In this document: one piece after another, positions 1 through 8,153 of the stretch
Layout: each line of letters starts with the position of its first letter
Numbering within the stretch: position 1 is the stretch's first letter
Notes under the pieces: generated by a model
Databases searched by the model: none
Told to the model about the DNA's origin: nothing
The model's input: only the letters and a program-made list of their open reading frames with translations
Program-made: the position numbers and the translations under genes
Source of the DNA: Deltaproteobacteria bacterium
GTDB taxonomy: Bacteria > Myxococcota_A > UBA9160 > UBA6930
Reading direction: 5' to 3'
Length of the DNA: 38,206 nt
NCBI GenBank assembly: GCA_029261815.1
Contig: JAJDAQ010000020.1
Span: forward strand, 1 to 38,206

Positions 1-134
1 ACTAGCGCCCCCCACCGTCGTCCCGGATCACTCCCCCACCTCACGAACCGATCGCAGGCATCGATGACCTATGCCGACCGAGGCCTTGGTTGCGTGAGGA
101 GGTCTCCGCTCCACGGGGTGAGCCTCAGCGACAG

Positions 135-512
135 CTACGCAGCCCGGGTGCCGGGGGGATACTGGCAAGCGACGTGGTCCTGGAAGGAGCCATCGTTCTC
201 CGCGACGTCGTTCATGCACTTTTCGATCTCGCGATCGCGACGCTTACGCTCGGCGTCCTGTCGCTCCTCGCCCTGCTGCTCCTCATCCGCGCGGTTGCCG
301 TTGGGCTTTGCCGGATCCACCAGCAGTCCGGTCATCGACACAGCAATGGTCGCTGGGGCCTCGCTGGCTTCCGCGATCCCGGCCTCGTCGGTGAGTGCCT
401 GGTCGCTGGAGGCGAGCGACCGTGCTCCGGCGTACGGCATCGTCATCGCGCAGGCAGCAGCGACCACGAGGAGCATGGGGCGCATGATCTTGCGACTGGT
501 TCGGGTACGCAT
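135..512 (-). CDS. small secreted protein with a C-x16-C tail
   Basis: A 125-residue protein of unknown function. The start is the ATG at 512, preceded by a strong AGGAGG ribosome site (about 519-524 on this strand); a longer reading frame upstream lacks such a site. Residues 1-30 form a basic stretch (MRTRTSRK) followed by a hydrophobic core and a likely signal-peptidase site (PYAGA), so export is expected. The middle is Ala-rich. Residues about 75-100 are a highly charged Glu/Arg/Lys segment (likely helix or coiled coil), followed by two cysteines separated by 16 residues, which could form a disulfide outside the cell. A frameshifted paralogue with the same N-terminus, charged helix and exact C-x16-C spacing lies at 26957-27474. 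No enzyme motif is visible. Confidence 0.75.
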   Translation of the reverse strand: MRTRTSRKIMRPMLLVVAAACAMTMPYAGARSLASSDQALTDEAGIAEASEAPATIAVSMTGLLVDPAKPNGNRADEEQQGEERQDAERKRRDREIEKCMNDVAENDGSFQDHVACQYPPGTRAA

Positions 513-671
513 CGGAATTCCTCCTGGGTTGGTGTGCCCAGACTGTTTCCGTCGCTGGACGCGCTCCTCCACTAAGCAGGTGGGTCTGAGACGCATGTGC
601 GCAGTTCAGCGACCTGCGGAAGAAGTCCGCAACGGACAGGCTCCCGCCGTCGGGCCCCCTCGGCGGGGCAC

Positions 672-1286
672 TCAACTACTTGGACTTCCGGCGCCTTGAA
701 AGTCGACTCGCCCGTTCCAGCAAACTCCGGAAAGGCGCACCTCACCACCGAAGTAGGTGTCGCTGAAGTCTGCGTCGCCGGCGAACACCGCACCGTCGAG
801 GCACACGGCCCGGTTGATGATCGCCCCGTTCACTCGAGTCGTGCCCTGGAATTGGGTACGCCGGCACACCAACTCGCCAAGGATGCAGCCGCTCAGATCC
901 AGGTCGTGGAGGTGGGCGCCGCTTAGGTCGAGGTTGAGCGGGGCCCAGCAGTCACGCTCGTAGTCGGTGTGCAAACGCATGCGAAGTACCCGTTGCGCGG
1001 CGCGATGGCCTCCATCGGGAGTGGCCGGCGGGGCCGGGAGGGCTCGGAGATGCTCGCACAGCAGGTCGATCACGACCTGGCGATCCGCTGGGTGCTCCGC
1101 GCCGTGCTGCTCCAGGCCCGCTACCGCCAAGAGTCGGTCGGCGAGGTCTGGAGCGGCAAGCCCGCGGGCGAGTTGGGCTAGCGGCGGCGGTTTGGCAGCG
1201 AGCGGGTGACGACGAGCTCGCCAAGCGGCCGCCGCGACAGCACCGAGCGCCACCCAGGCAACCGCTTGGGCCAACTCGGGTATCAC
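672..1286 (-). CDS. membrane-anchored pentapeptide-repeat protein
   Basis: About 204 residues. The N-terminus has one hydrophobic segment (around residues 5-22, then WRARRH), suggesting a membrane anchor with the rest in the cytoplasm. The C-terminal third shows degenerate pentapeptide repeats of the A(D/N)LSGAxL type (NLDLSGAHLHDLDLSGC, then VNGAIINRAVCLDGAVFAGDADFS), which would fold as a right-handed beta-helix. It is the last gene of the leftward mobilization operon. The start is uncertain: GTG at 1286 has a GGGGGTGA ribosome site close upstream, while GTG at 1343 is directly fused to GGAGG and lies 5 bp after the previous stop. Its role in transfer is unknown. Such proteins sometimes act as DNA mimics, but nothing here shows that. 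Confidence 0.7.
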   Translation of the reverse strand: MIPELAQAVAWVALGAVAAAAWRARRHPLAAKPPPLAQLARGLAAPDLADRLLAVAGLEQHGAEHPADRQVVIDLLCEHLRALPAPPATPDGGHRAAQRVLRMRLHTDYERDCWAPLNLDLSGAHLHDLDLSGCILGELVCRRTQFQGTTRVNGAIINRAVCLDGAVFAGDADFSDTYFGGEVRLSGVCWNGRVDFQGAGSPSS

Positions 1287-1348
1287 GTCGTCACCCCCAG
1301 CCGGTCCGAGGCAAGCAGTGTGCGCCGCCGGCCTGACAATCACCTCCG

Positions 1349-2923
1349 TCAGCGGTGACGCCCTCGTTGCTGCTGCACGGGTGTCTGGACCGGCAGGGGT
1401 GCCCGCGGCGGAGTGCTTTGGGCGTTCTTGCGCACCGCTGGCGGACGGTTGCCCGGCTGTGCCGGGGTGAAGGGAACGCTGGCCCGCAGCGCCGCGGCGG
1501 CCGCGCTGTGCTCGTCGGCGGCCGCCGCGAGCTGGCCGGCGGCGAGGTTGTCGTCCTGCCGTGCCATTCCCTCGTCCCCTCGCCGGCCAGCGTCTCCGCC
1601 GGCCTCGGCGTGCTGGCCGGCGGCCAGCTCAGCGCTGTAGGCCGCGGCCTCGGCGTTTTGTGCCGCCTCGGAGTGGGCGGCCGCAGCGGCGGGGTCGTCC
1701 TGACCTGCCGTCCGGTTCTCCGTGTCCAGCAGCGCCCGGTCCACCGCGCTGGTCGGGTCGAGGTCGGTCGGCGAGTTGTCGGCCGCTGGGCCGGTGCGGG
1801 GTCGAGGCGAGGGCGGCCAGGGCCGCTCGGCGCGGCTGGCCGCCGCCGCCTGAGCATCGTCTTGGAGGCGACGGAGCAGATGGGTCGCGTAGGCAGCGGG
1901 CTTCCGAGCCTCAGCAAACATCTGTGGCGATACGCCCGCCAGCATCCGCTCAATCGGCTGCCCGGCCTCCGCTGCCTCATGGATGGCCTTGGCAAGCGTT
2001 GGCCAGGCTGGGCAGGCCACCAGCTGGTCGGCGAGGTCGGGCGCGACCCGCCGTACAACCGTCTCCGCCGCTGCGAGATCCGCGCCTGCTCGTGGGACAT
2101 CGCGTAGGCGTGGTCCCTCCTGCGCCGCCTCGCCGTCGACGACGATCAGCTGCTGGGTCAGCTTCTTCGCGAACCACGCGGCGAGCGCCCCGGGGTCGTC
2201 CGCACGCGCGAGGTCGGCCCCCTTGATCCGAGTCAGCGTGTCCAGCGGCTCGTACCCGCGATCAGCGAGCGTGCGCACGTGCCGGGCGAGCGCGCCGAAC
2301 GCCTCACTGTCGACGACGCGTTCGGCGACCTCGGACGGCCACGCCTCGTGCGCAGCCTCGGTGAGCTGCTCCAGCCACAGCTGCCGGTCCGGGGCGACCT
2401 CGTCGCGCGCCGCCCGACGCCGCTGTTCGACGCGTTGAGTGTGGCCACCAAGGCGGGCCAGCAGGCCCCGGTCCGGTCCGGCGGCCGCAAGCTCGTCGGC
2501 AAGGTCGCGGGCTCGTGCCTCGGTGTCGCAGCTGATCTCGACCTGCACGCGGTCGTCCGGGTCTGAGAGGGGCTGCAGCGGCACGATCTCGGCGGCGAGG
2601 ATCCAGCGGTCACCACCGGTGGGCCGGATCCGGACTCGGAGCTCCTCCCGACCCTCGGCGTCGGTGACGGAGCGGGAGTCAACCCAGCTCGTCGTCTCCC
2701 GCCTCTCGCTCGTGGTCAACCCCCGGACCGGTGGCGTCCGCAGCAGGTCTTCCAGCTCGTCGTGCGCCCTGGTGGCGTCCTCGGCTTCGGACCAGGCGCG
2801 CTTGCCTCGTTCCTGTCGCCGTTCCCGCAGCATCCATCCCAACGCCATCGCGGCCTGAACGTAGGTCTGGGTCTGGGACCGGTCCAGCCCGAGGACGGGC
2901 GGCTCGGTGGCGGTCTCGGTCAT
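1349..2923 (-). CDS. mobilization-operon protein of unknown function
   Basis: A 524-residue protein that I do not recognise as a named family. Its ATG at 2923 overlaps the relaxase stop by 4 bp (ATGA), so it is almost certainly translated with the relaxase. Residues 1-60 are helical and basic (AAMALGWMLRERRQERGKRAW). The central 100-370 region is globular, with many Arg/Asp pairs and several helical stretches (for example AERVVDSEAFGALARHV and LADQLVACPAWPTLAKAI). The last 120 residues are Ala/Glu/Gln-rich low complexity, ending in a basic tail. No Walker, HUH or membrane motif is visible. Position suggests an accessory DNA-processing or coupling role in plasmid transfer; this is inference from context. 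Confidence 0.75.
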   Translation of the reverse strand: MTETATEPPVLGLDRSQTQTYVQAAMALGWMLRERRQERGKRAWSEAEDATRAHDELEDLLRTPPVRGLTTSERRETTSWVDSRSVTDAEGREELRVRIRPTGGDRWILAAEIVPLQPLSDPDDRVQVEISCDTEARARDLADELAAAGPDRGLLARLGGHTQRVEQRRRAARDEVAPDRQLWLEQLTEAAHEAWPSEVAERVVDSEAFGALARHVRTLADRGYEPLDTLTRIKGADLARADDPGALAAWFAKKLTQQLIVVDGEAAQEGPRLRDVPRAGADLAAAETVVRRVAPDLADQLVACPAWPTLAKAIHEAAEAGQPIERMLAGVSPQMFAEARKPAAYATHLLRRLQDDAQAAAASRAERPWPPSPRPRTGPAADNSPTDLDPTSAVDRALLDTENRTAGQDDPAAAAAHSEAAQNAEAAAYSAELAAGQHAEAGGDAGRRGDEGMARQDDNLAAGQLAAAADEHSAAAAALRASVPFTPAQPGNRPPAVRKNAQSTPPRAPLPVQTPVQQQRGRHR

Positions 2924-4470
2924 CGTCTCCGTCCTCGCTTGTGCTGATCGGCGCCCGGCACGGGCTTCTGATGGGTCGCTACCCCGGTCGAGGCAGCGCG
3001 GGCGCGGCCAACTCCGGTGTCACGCACAGGAGGCTTGACCGATGTCGGGCCACGCCCGGGCCGAAGCCCGCTCGGTCCCACCGGCTTGTCGGCAGGCCGG
3101 ACCAACCGGTCCCGAGTGGTGCGGGCGGCATGTGCTTGGGCCAGGCAGCGATTCTGCTCGTGGTAGGCCGCGATCTCGGCCAGCAGGGAGGCCAACGCGA
3201 CGACGAGCTCTACCCCGGCGTCCGCGCCGGCGGGCCCGCGCACCAGGCTGCGCACGGCCATCAGCCGCCACGACGCCGAGCGCAGCTGGGCCGCGACCGG
3301 GCCCCACCGGCGCGGCTGCCCGACCCCGGCGGCCCCCGCCGCCCGCTGGTAAGCCTCCACCGCGCCGCCCCGGGCCGGCACCGGCTCTCGACTGGTGACC
3401 CGGTGGATCGCGTGCAGCATGTCCTCGGCGGCATGCACGACCCCGGCCGCCTCATCCTTCTCCCCAGCGGCCAGCGCCGCGCCCGCGTGCTCCATCGCGG
3501 CCACCGCGTCCGCGACCGCCGCCGCGCGTTCGGCCCGCCCGACCGTGGACCGCTCCCCCGCCTCCGGCGGCAACGCCTCCGGCGGCGCCGGCGCGGAGGC
3601 CCACCGCAGCTTGAGCGCGGGCAACGCCAGATCGCGGGCCAAACCCCGACCGGAGTACCACACCCGCTCCCCCGCGCCGTTCACGTCACCGTCCGCCGCC
3701 AGCGCGTAGCCGACCAACCGGCCATCCGGCGCCGACCGTCCCCGAAACCGCACCCCCGCCTCAGCGAGCGCCGCCTCGAACCCGGCCGAGTCTCGCCCGG
3801 CCACCGCCGCCGAACGGGCGGCCCGCCGCAGAAACTCCCTCGGGGTCTCCGACTCACCACGCCGGACAGCCTTCTCCCTCTCCGCGCGAGTCGGTGGCCG
3901 CACCGCGGTCCGATCCACCGCCGCGGTCGCGGTCAACCCCAGCTCGGACTCGACCTCCCGGCACACCTCCCGAACCCGCAAGTAATCATTCGACGGGTGC
4001 ACCCGGACGCCGCTGTCCTGACGCACCAACACCGCCGCGATGTGCACGTGATCAGGCGCGTGCCGGATCGCCACCCAGCGACACGCCCCGGAATCGCCGT
4101 GCCGGGCGATTCCGGTCCGGTCCATCACCTCCGCCACGACCCGCGCCCACTCCTCATCGGTGAGCACCCGGTCCTCGGCATGGTTGCGCAGCGAGCAATG
4201 CCACACCGGGCCTCGGGGTACCCGCTCCCCCGCCGCGACGGTCGGCTCGGTCTGCGCGATCCCGGCGTCCACCGCCGCCTCCGCCACCTGAGCGGCCAGC
4301 TCGGCCACGTCGAACTCGCCGTTCGCCCGCAACGGCGGCTGATGCCGCGCCGGATCCCCGTCCCAGCTCGCGACCACGTGCTGGTCGGTGTGCTCGTTCG
4401 CCCGCCCCGGCCCCATCAGATACCGGATCAACCCCCCAACCCGCCACCCCCGGCTCACCTTGGCGATCAC
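2920..4470 (-). CDS. MobA/VirD2-type relaxase
   Basis: A 516-residue relaxase that would nick plasmid DNA at oriT and lead the strand into a recipient. The N-terminal 160 residues carry the relaxase signatures: a start of MIAKVSRGWRVGGLIRYLMGPG with Tyr17 as candidate nucleophile, and a metal-binding motif III (RHAPDHVHI) giving His137, His141 and His143. A HCSLRNH segment near residue 91 precedes it. The rest (about 200-516) is Ala/Arg-rich and helical, as in other actinobacterial relaxases. The start is GTG at 4470, overlapping the mobC stop by 4 bp. The order mobC then relaxase then accessory gene is the usual mobilization operon. No type IV coupling protein or VirB genes are in the window, so the replicon may be mobilizable rather than self-transmissible. 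Confidence 0.9.
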   Translation of the reverse strand: MIAKVSRGWRVGGLIRYLMGPGRANEHTDQHVVASWDGDPARHQPPLRANGEFDVAELAAQVAEAAVDAGIAQTEPTVAAGERVPRGPVWHCSLRNHAEDRVLTDEEWARVVAEVMDRTGIARHGDSGACRWVAIRHAPDHVHIAAVLVRQDSGVRVHPSNDYLRVREVCREVESELGLTATAAVDRTAVRPPTRAEREKAVRRGESETPREFLRRAARSAAVAGRDSAGFEAALAEAGVRFRGRSAPDGRLVGYALAADGDVNGAGERVWYSGRGLARDLALPALKLRWASAPAPPEALPPEAGERSTVGRAERAAAVADAVAAMEHAGAALAAGEKDEAAGVVHAAEDMLHAIHRVTSREPVPARGGAVEAYQRAAGAAGVGQPRRWGPVAAQLRSASWRLMAVRSLVRGPAGADAGVELVVALASLLAEIAAYHEQNRCLAQAHAARTTRDRLVRPADKPVGPSGLRPGRGPTSVKPPVRDTGVGRARAASTGVATHQKPVPGADQHKRGRRR

Positions 4471-5066
4471 GCTCGGCCCGGCCCGTCCACGCGGCCCAGC
4501 TCGTGGCCATCGATGTGGCCGCGGCCATCAGCGTGGGCCACTCCCTGACCGTTCACCTGCGAGGCAGTAGTGGCCTGGCCGGCCCCCGTGGCCGCACCGG
4601 TGGCCCCGCCCACGCCGGCCATTCGCAGCCGGCCGGCGCGGCCAGCCCGCGCCCGCTCCGCCCTGGTCTCCCGGGTCAGCAGCTGGACCTGCTCGACGGC
4701 CAGCTCGACCCGCTCCACCACCCGCGCCACCAGCTGCTCGACCTGTGCGGTGCTCGGGTGCAACGCCCCGGTGGAGTTCACGTGGCGCGCCACGTCGTTG
4801 AGGTTGCCGCCCACGTTGCGCAGCACCCGCCGCTGCTCCATCAGCTCCGAGTACAGCGGCGCCAACCCGGCCAACCCGGCCTGCACTCGGGCGTCCGGCG
4901 AAGCTGCTTCGGCGGCCCGGACGGCCGTCTCCCCCAGCCAGGCACCTGGGGCCATGCCCGCCCGGCCGGCGGCCTCCGCTACCGCCGCAAGCTCGTCGTC
5001 AGACAACCAGACCGTGATCTGGCGCGGGCGACCACCGGCCGCTCGCGCCCGACGGGTCCCGGCCAC
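4467..5066 (-). CDS. mobC: MobC-like mobilization accessory protein
   Basis: About 199 residues from GTG 5066, chosen because GGAGGAGG lies 6 bp upstream; a longer frame reaching 5147 lacks this. After a basic leader, residues 13-50 look like a ribbon-helix-helix DNA-binding segment (RPRQITVWLSDDELAAVAEAAG). Around residues 78-98 is the MobC signature RRVLRNVGGNLNDVARHVNS, followed by a long helical arm. MobC proteins bind oriT beside the relaxase and help melt it. The C-terminus is Gly/Ala/Thr-rich. It is the first gene of the mobilization operon. The outer Tn7-like transposon begins only 119 bp upstream of its start, so its promoter must lie in that gap or be supplied by the transposon. Confidence 0.85.
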   Translation of the reverse strand: MAGTRRARAAGGRPRQITVWLSDDELAAVAEAAGRAGMAPGAWLGETAVRAAEAASPDARVQAGLAGLAPLYSELMEQRRVLRNVGGNLNDVARHVNSTGALHPSTAQVEQLVARVVERVELAVEQVQLLTRETRAERARAGRAGRLRMAGVGGATGAATGAGQATTASQVNGQGVAHADGRGHIDGHELGRVDGPGRA

Positions 5067-5092
5067 TCCGCACCTCCTCCCACGCCTCCAGA

Positions 5093-5112
5093 GGTCTGGA
5101 TCTTCCCAGACC
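5093..5112. promoter_or_regulatory. candidate oriT or operator hairpin
   Basis: Seven-base inverted repeat GGTCTGG / CCAGACC with a 6-base loop (ATCTTC), 27 bp upstream of the mobC start. Relaxase nick regions commonly have such a hairpin beside mobC, and MobC also binds near here. Position and symmetry are seen; the oriT role is inference. It could instead be an autoregulatory operator. Confidence 0.4.
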
Positions 5113-5154
5113 GAACCCGCGCCGTGGCGTTTTCTTCTAGACAACACATATCTT

Positions 5155-5184
5155 GCTCCGCGCTCCGCGCTCCGCGCTCCGCGC
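5155..5184. repeat. tandem GCTCCGC array, left part
   Basis: Four exact tandem copies of GCTCCGC (5155-5182) plus the first two bases of a fifth. The fifth copy is completed at 16199-16203, beyond the outer transposon and its duplicated CGCGC. The array is therefore the insertion target of that transposon. Confidence 0.85.
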
Positions 5185-5208
5185 TGTCCTCTGCCAGTTG
5201 ACCCGAGC
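5185..5208 (+). repeat. left tip of outer transposon
   Basis: TGTCCTCTGCCAGTTGACC (5185-5203) followed by CGAGC. The element's left end is cut here by the inner transposon and resumes at 10450. The CGAGC at 5204-5208 is the inner element's target duplication. Confidence 0.85.
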
Positions 5209-5225
5209 TGTCCTGTCCGGCTGAA

Positions 5226-5319
5226 GTTGGCGCAGTCCGGATGTAGTTGGCACGGTGATGGCGCAGTTCGGAGTTATCTGGCGCGTCGCTGCGGTGGATG
5301 CGGGCGTTCGTGATCGACA
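5226..5319. promoter_or_regulatory. left subterminal repeats and leader of inner transposon
   Basis: Near-repeats AGTTGGCGCAGT (from 5225) and AGTTGGCACGGT (from 5245), then GGCGCAGTT and TCTGGCGCG, are spaced about 20 bp apart. This is the layout of transposase (TnsB) binding sites next to the tip. A related TTGGCAC lies near the right end at 10389-10395. The tnsA promoter must also be here, but no clear -10/-35 is seen. Confidence 0.5.
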
Positions 5320-6102
5320 ATGGCCCCCGTGGTGGCGTTGGATGTAGCCGATTTGGCGGGCACGGGCCTGCCGCTCGATCTTGTCGAGCTCGGCTACCGG
5401 GACGCCGACGGTGGCGAGCAGCGGGTGTCGCTGGCGCAGGCGGGACGGGTCGGGTTCGAGTCGTGTGCACCGGTTCGTCGGTTCCTTTCGCGCAAGGGGC
5501 AGCGGCATCTGTCCGGCCGCTGGTGGTCGGCCACGATGGACGGACACGTCGGGTACGAGTCGTGGCTTGAACGCGATCACCTGATGCTGTTGGACTTCGA
5601 CCCGGACGTGGCCGCGATCACCTCGCAGCCGTTCTGGCTGTTCTGGACACCGGCCGAGGGCAGGGCCCGCTCGCACGCCCCGGACTACTTCCTCCGCCAC
5701 CGCGACGGAGGCGTCACCGTGATCGACGTGCGGCCGGACGACCGGATCGAGCCGCGGGACGCGATGGCGTTCGCGGTGACCGGACGGGTGTGTGAGCAGC
5801 TGGGCTGGGGCTACCGTCGGGTCGGTGTCCCGGACGCGGTGACGACCGGGAACGTGCGCTGGCTGTCGGGCTACCGCCACCCGCGCCATCACCGGCCGGC
5901 GCTGGAGGCGGCGCTGCGGGAAGTGTTCGACACGCCGACCAGGTTGACGGATGGGGCGCAGGCGGTCGGGGATCCGATCGCGGTGCTGCCGGTGCTGTTC
6001 CATCTGCTGTGGTGCGGCGAGCTGGTGGTCGATCTGACGGTGCCGTTGCACCCGGCCGCCCCGGTGACCACCGGCGCCGCGATCAGGGCCGCGGCGGCGT
6101 GA
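5320..6102 (+). CDS. tnsA: TnsA-like transposon endonuclease (inner element)
   Basis: 260 residues. TnsA cleaves the 5' ends of a Tn7-like transposon and works with TnsB to give cut-and-paste movement. The PD-(D/E)XK-type core is visible: YESWLERD (Glu80 or Glu84), QPFW, HAPDYF (Asp122) and VIDVRPDDRI. Where TnsA of Tn7 has its catalytic Lys, this protein has Arg138 (DVR); the homologue at 10536 has the same change. A conserved VGDPIAVLPVLFHLLW segment lies near the C-terminus and may contact TnsB or TnsC. The ATG at 5320 has no clear ribosome site, so the start could be slightly later (GTG 5335). The stop overlaps the tnsB start by one base. Confidence 0.87.
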   Translation: MAPVVALDVADLAGTGLPLDLVELGYRDADGGEQRVSLAQAGRVGFESCAPVRRFLSRKGQRHLSGRWWSATMDGHVGYESWLERDHLMLLDFDPDVAAITSQPFWLFWTPAEGRARSHAPDYFLRHRDGGVTVIDVRPDDRIEPRDAMAFAVTGRVCEQLGWGYRRVGVPDAVTTGNVRWLSGYRHPRHHRPALEAALREVFDTPTRLTDGAQAVGDPIAVLPVLFHLLWCGELVVDLTVPLHPAAPVTTGAAIRAAAA

Positions 6103-8153
6103 TGGCCTCGCCCGGGTCGGCGGTGCTGCGTCCCGGGGACTGGGTCGGCTTCGACGGCGAGGACCATCAGGTGGTCGGGCTGGCCGGGGTGTCGGTGCGG
6201 CTGCGCTCGGCGACCGGCGCCGAGTCCGTGGTGCTGGTGTCATACCTGCTGGCCTCGCCCTCGTTCGCGGTGCTCGACGGTGCGGGGATGCCGGGGCTGG
6301 AGCCGTTCGGGCTGCTCGACGGGCTGCCGGAGGACGTACTGGGCCCGGCGCGGAAGTGGCAGCGCCACGTCGTAGAGGTCGAGACCGGGCTGGCGCCGGA
6401 CGCGGCGGCGGGAGCGACACCGCGGGCGGGGTATGACCCGGCGACCACGACGGTGCGGCAACGTGAGAAGGCGAAGGCCGCCGAGCTCGGGGTCGGGGTG
6501 CGCACCGTCGCGCGGATGCGCGCCCGGTATGCCCGCCAGGGCCTGTGGGGGCTGGTGGATCAGCGCGCCACGCGCACCTGGGCCGTGACCGGCCGGGTCG
6601 ACGCCCGGGTCGTCGCGGCCGCCCGGGAGGTGATCGCCGCCGAGACCGACATCTCGACCGGCACCCGGTCGCGGCTGATCCGTCGGGTGATCGCGCACGT
6701 GGAGGCCGCCCACGGCCCGGACGTGGTCCCGTTGCCCGGTCGGACCACGTTCTTCAAGCTGATCGACACACTCGCGGTGGGCCGGCACACCTTCGGCTCG
6801 GCGGTGACCCGGCGGCAGACCGCGAACCGCCCGGGCGGGATGTTCACCCCGAGCTTCGCCGCCCGCCCCGGCGAACAGGTGCAGATCGACTCCACCCCGA
6901 TCGACGTGCTGGTGCTGCTCGATGACGGGCTGCCGGTGCGCGCGGACCTGACCGTCGCCGTCGACGTGGCCACCCGCACGATCGGCGCGGCGGTGCTGCG
7001 CCCGGTGGGCACCAAGGCGGTCGACGCCGCGCTGCTGCTGGCCCGGATGCTGGTCCCGGAGCCGATGCGCCCAGGCTGGGCGGCGGCCCTGCGGATGTCG
7101 GCGTCGCGGCTGCCGCACGCCCGGCTGCTGGACATCGACGCCCGCATGCAGGCCGCGGCGGCCCGCCCGGTGATCGTCCCGGACACCATCGTGATCGACC
7201 ACGGGAAGGTGTTCGTCTCCGACACCTTCACCCGCGCCTGCGAACGGCTGGGCATCTCGGTGCAGCCCTGCCGCCCGGGCACCCCGACCGACAAGGCGAT
7301 CGTCGAGTCGACCCTGGGGTCGATCAACACGCTGTTCTGCCAGCACGTGGCCGGCTACACCGGGCCGAACGTGACCCGTCGCGGCGCCGACCCGGCCGCC
7401 GTCTGGACCGTCGCGGAGCTGCAGGACCTGCTCGACGAGTGGCTGATCGTCGGCTGGGCGCACCGCCCGCACGACAGCCTGCGCGACCCGGAGTTCCCCG
7501 CCCGGGCGATCTCGCCCAACGACCGCTACGCCGCGCTGGTCGCCGCCGCCGGCTACCTGCCGCTGACCTTGTCCGGGCAGGACTACCTCGAGCTGTTGCC
7601 GGTGGCCTGGCGGCAGATCAACGCCTACGGCATCCGGATCGACTACCGCACCTACGACAGTCCCGAGCTGGGGCCCTGGCGGGGTCAGCACTCCGGGAAC
7701 ACCGCCAAGCGGGGGCTCTGGGAGGTCCACCACGACCCCTACGACCTCTCGCGGGTGTTCGTGCGCACCCCGGAGGGGTGGGTCAGTGCGCCGTGGACCC
7801 ACTTGCCGATGGTCTCCGCGCCGTTCGCCGACTTCACCTGGCGCCACGCCCGACGGCTGGCCGCCCAGGCCGGGCGCGACGACAGCAACGAGACCGAGGT
7901 CGCCCGCGTCCTCGACGAGCTGCTCACCCGCGCGCAGGCCGGCCCGGTCGAGCGGGCCGTCGACCGGGCCACCGCCCGGGTGGCCGCCCGCACCCGGGTC
8001 GGCGCCGCCGCCCACCGGCCACCCCGCGACGACCCGCCCACCGAGCCACCCACCGAACCGGAGCGAGCCGGCGAGCCCGCCGCGGACGCCGCCGCGGGGG
8101 CGGCGGTGATCCCGCTGGGAGTGTTCGACCCCGACACCGAGAGGTGGCCATGA
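6102..8153 (+). CDS. tnsB: TnsB/TniA-type DDE transposase (inner element)
   Basis: 683 residues from ATG 6102. It would bind the element ends and carry out strand breakage and joining. An N-terminal beta-rich region (about 1-70) is followed by a helix-turn-helix region (VRQREKAKAAELGVGVRTVARMRARYARQGLWGLVDQR). The catalytic triad is Asp263 (QIDSTPID), Asp366 (VIDHGKVF) and Glu402 (DKAIVESTLG), with the usual D-x35-E spacing. A C-terminal beta-barrel-like part (IRIDYRTYDSPEL) precedes an acidic/Pro-rich tail ending in VIPLGVFDPDTERWP, a likely TnsC contact, as this tail is also conserved in the outer element's protein. It overlaps tnsC by 4 bp (ATGA). Confidence 0.93.
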   Translation: MASPGSAVLRPGDWVGFDGEDHQVVGLAGVSVRLRSATGAESVVLVSYLLASPSFAVLDGAGMPGLEPFGLLDGLPEDVLGPARKWQRHVVEVETGLAPDAAAGATPRAGYDPATTTVRQREKAKAAELGVGVRTVARMRARYARQGLWGLVDQRATRTWAVTGRVDARVVAAAREVIAAETDISTGTRSRLIRRVIAHVEAAHGPDVVPLPGRTTFFKLIDTLAVGRHTFGSAVTRRQTANRPGGMFTPSFAARPGEQVQIDSTPIDVLVLLDDGLPVRADLTVAVDVATRTIGAAVLRPVGTKAVDAALLLARMLVPEPMRPGWAAALRMSASRLPHARLLDIDARMQAAAARPVIVPDTIVIDHGKVFVSDTFTRACERLGISVQPCRPGTPTDKAIVESTLGSINTLFCQHVAGYTGPNVTRRGADPAAVWTVAELQDLLDEWLIVGWAHRPHDSLRDPEFPARAISPNDRYAALVAAAGYLPLTLSGQDYLELLPVAWRQINAYGIRIDYRTYDSPELGPWRGQHSGNTAKRGLWEVHHDPYDLSRVFVRTPEGWVSAPWTHLPMVSAPFADFTWRHARRLAAQAGRDDSNETEVARVLDELLTRAQAGPVERAVDRATARVAARTRVGAAAHRPPRDDPPTEPPTEPERAGEPAADAAAGAAVIPLGVFDPDTERWP

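Noticed and set aside
1..134. Gene in the first 134 bases
   Set aside because: Short frames only, with no ribosome site or recognisable protein.
2731..4548. 605-codon open frame on the plus strand
   Set aside because: Lies opposite the relaxase; Arg/Pro-rich and without motifs, while the minus strand has clear relaxase signatures and coupled starts.
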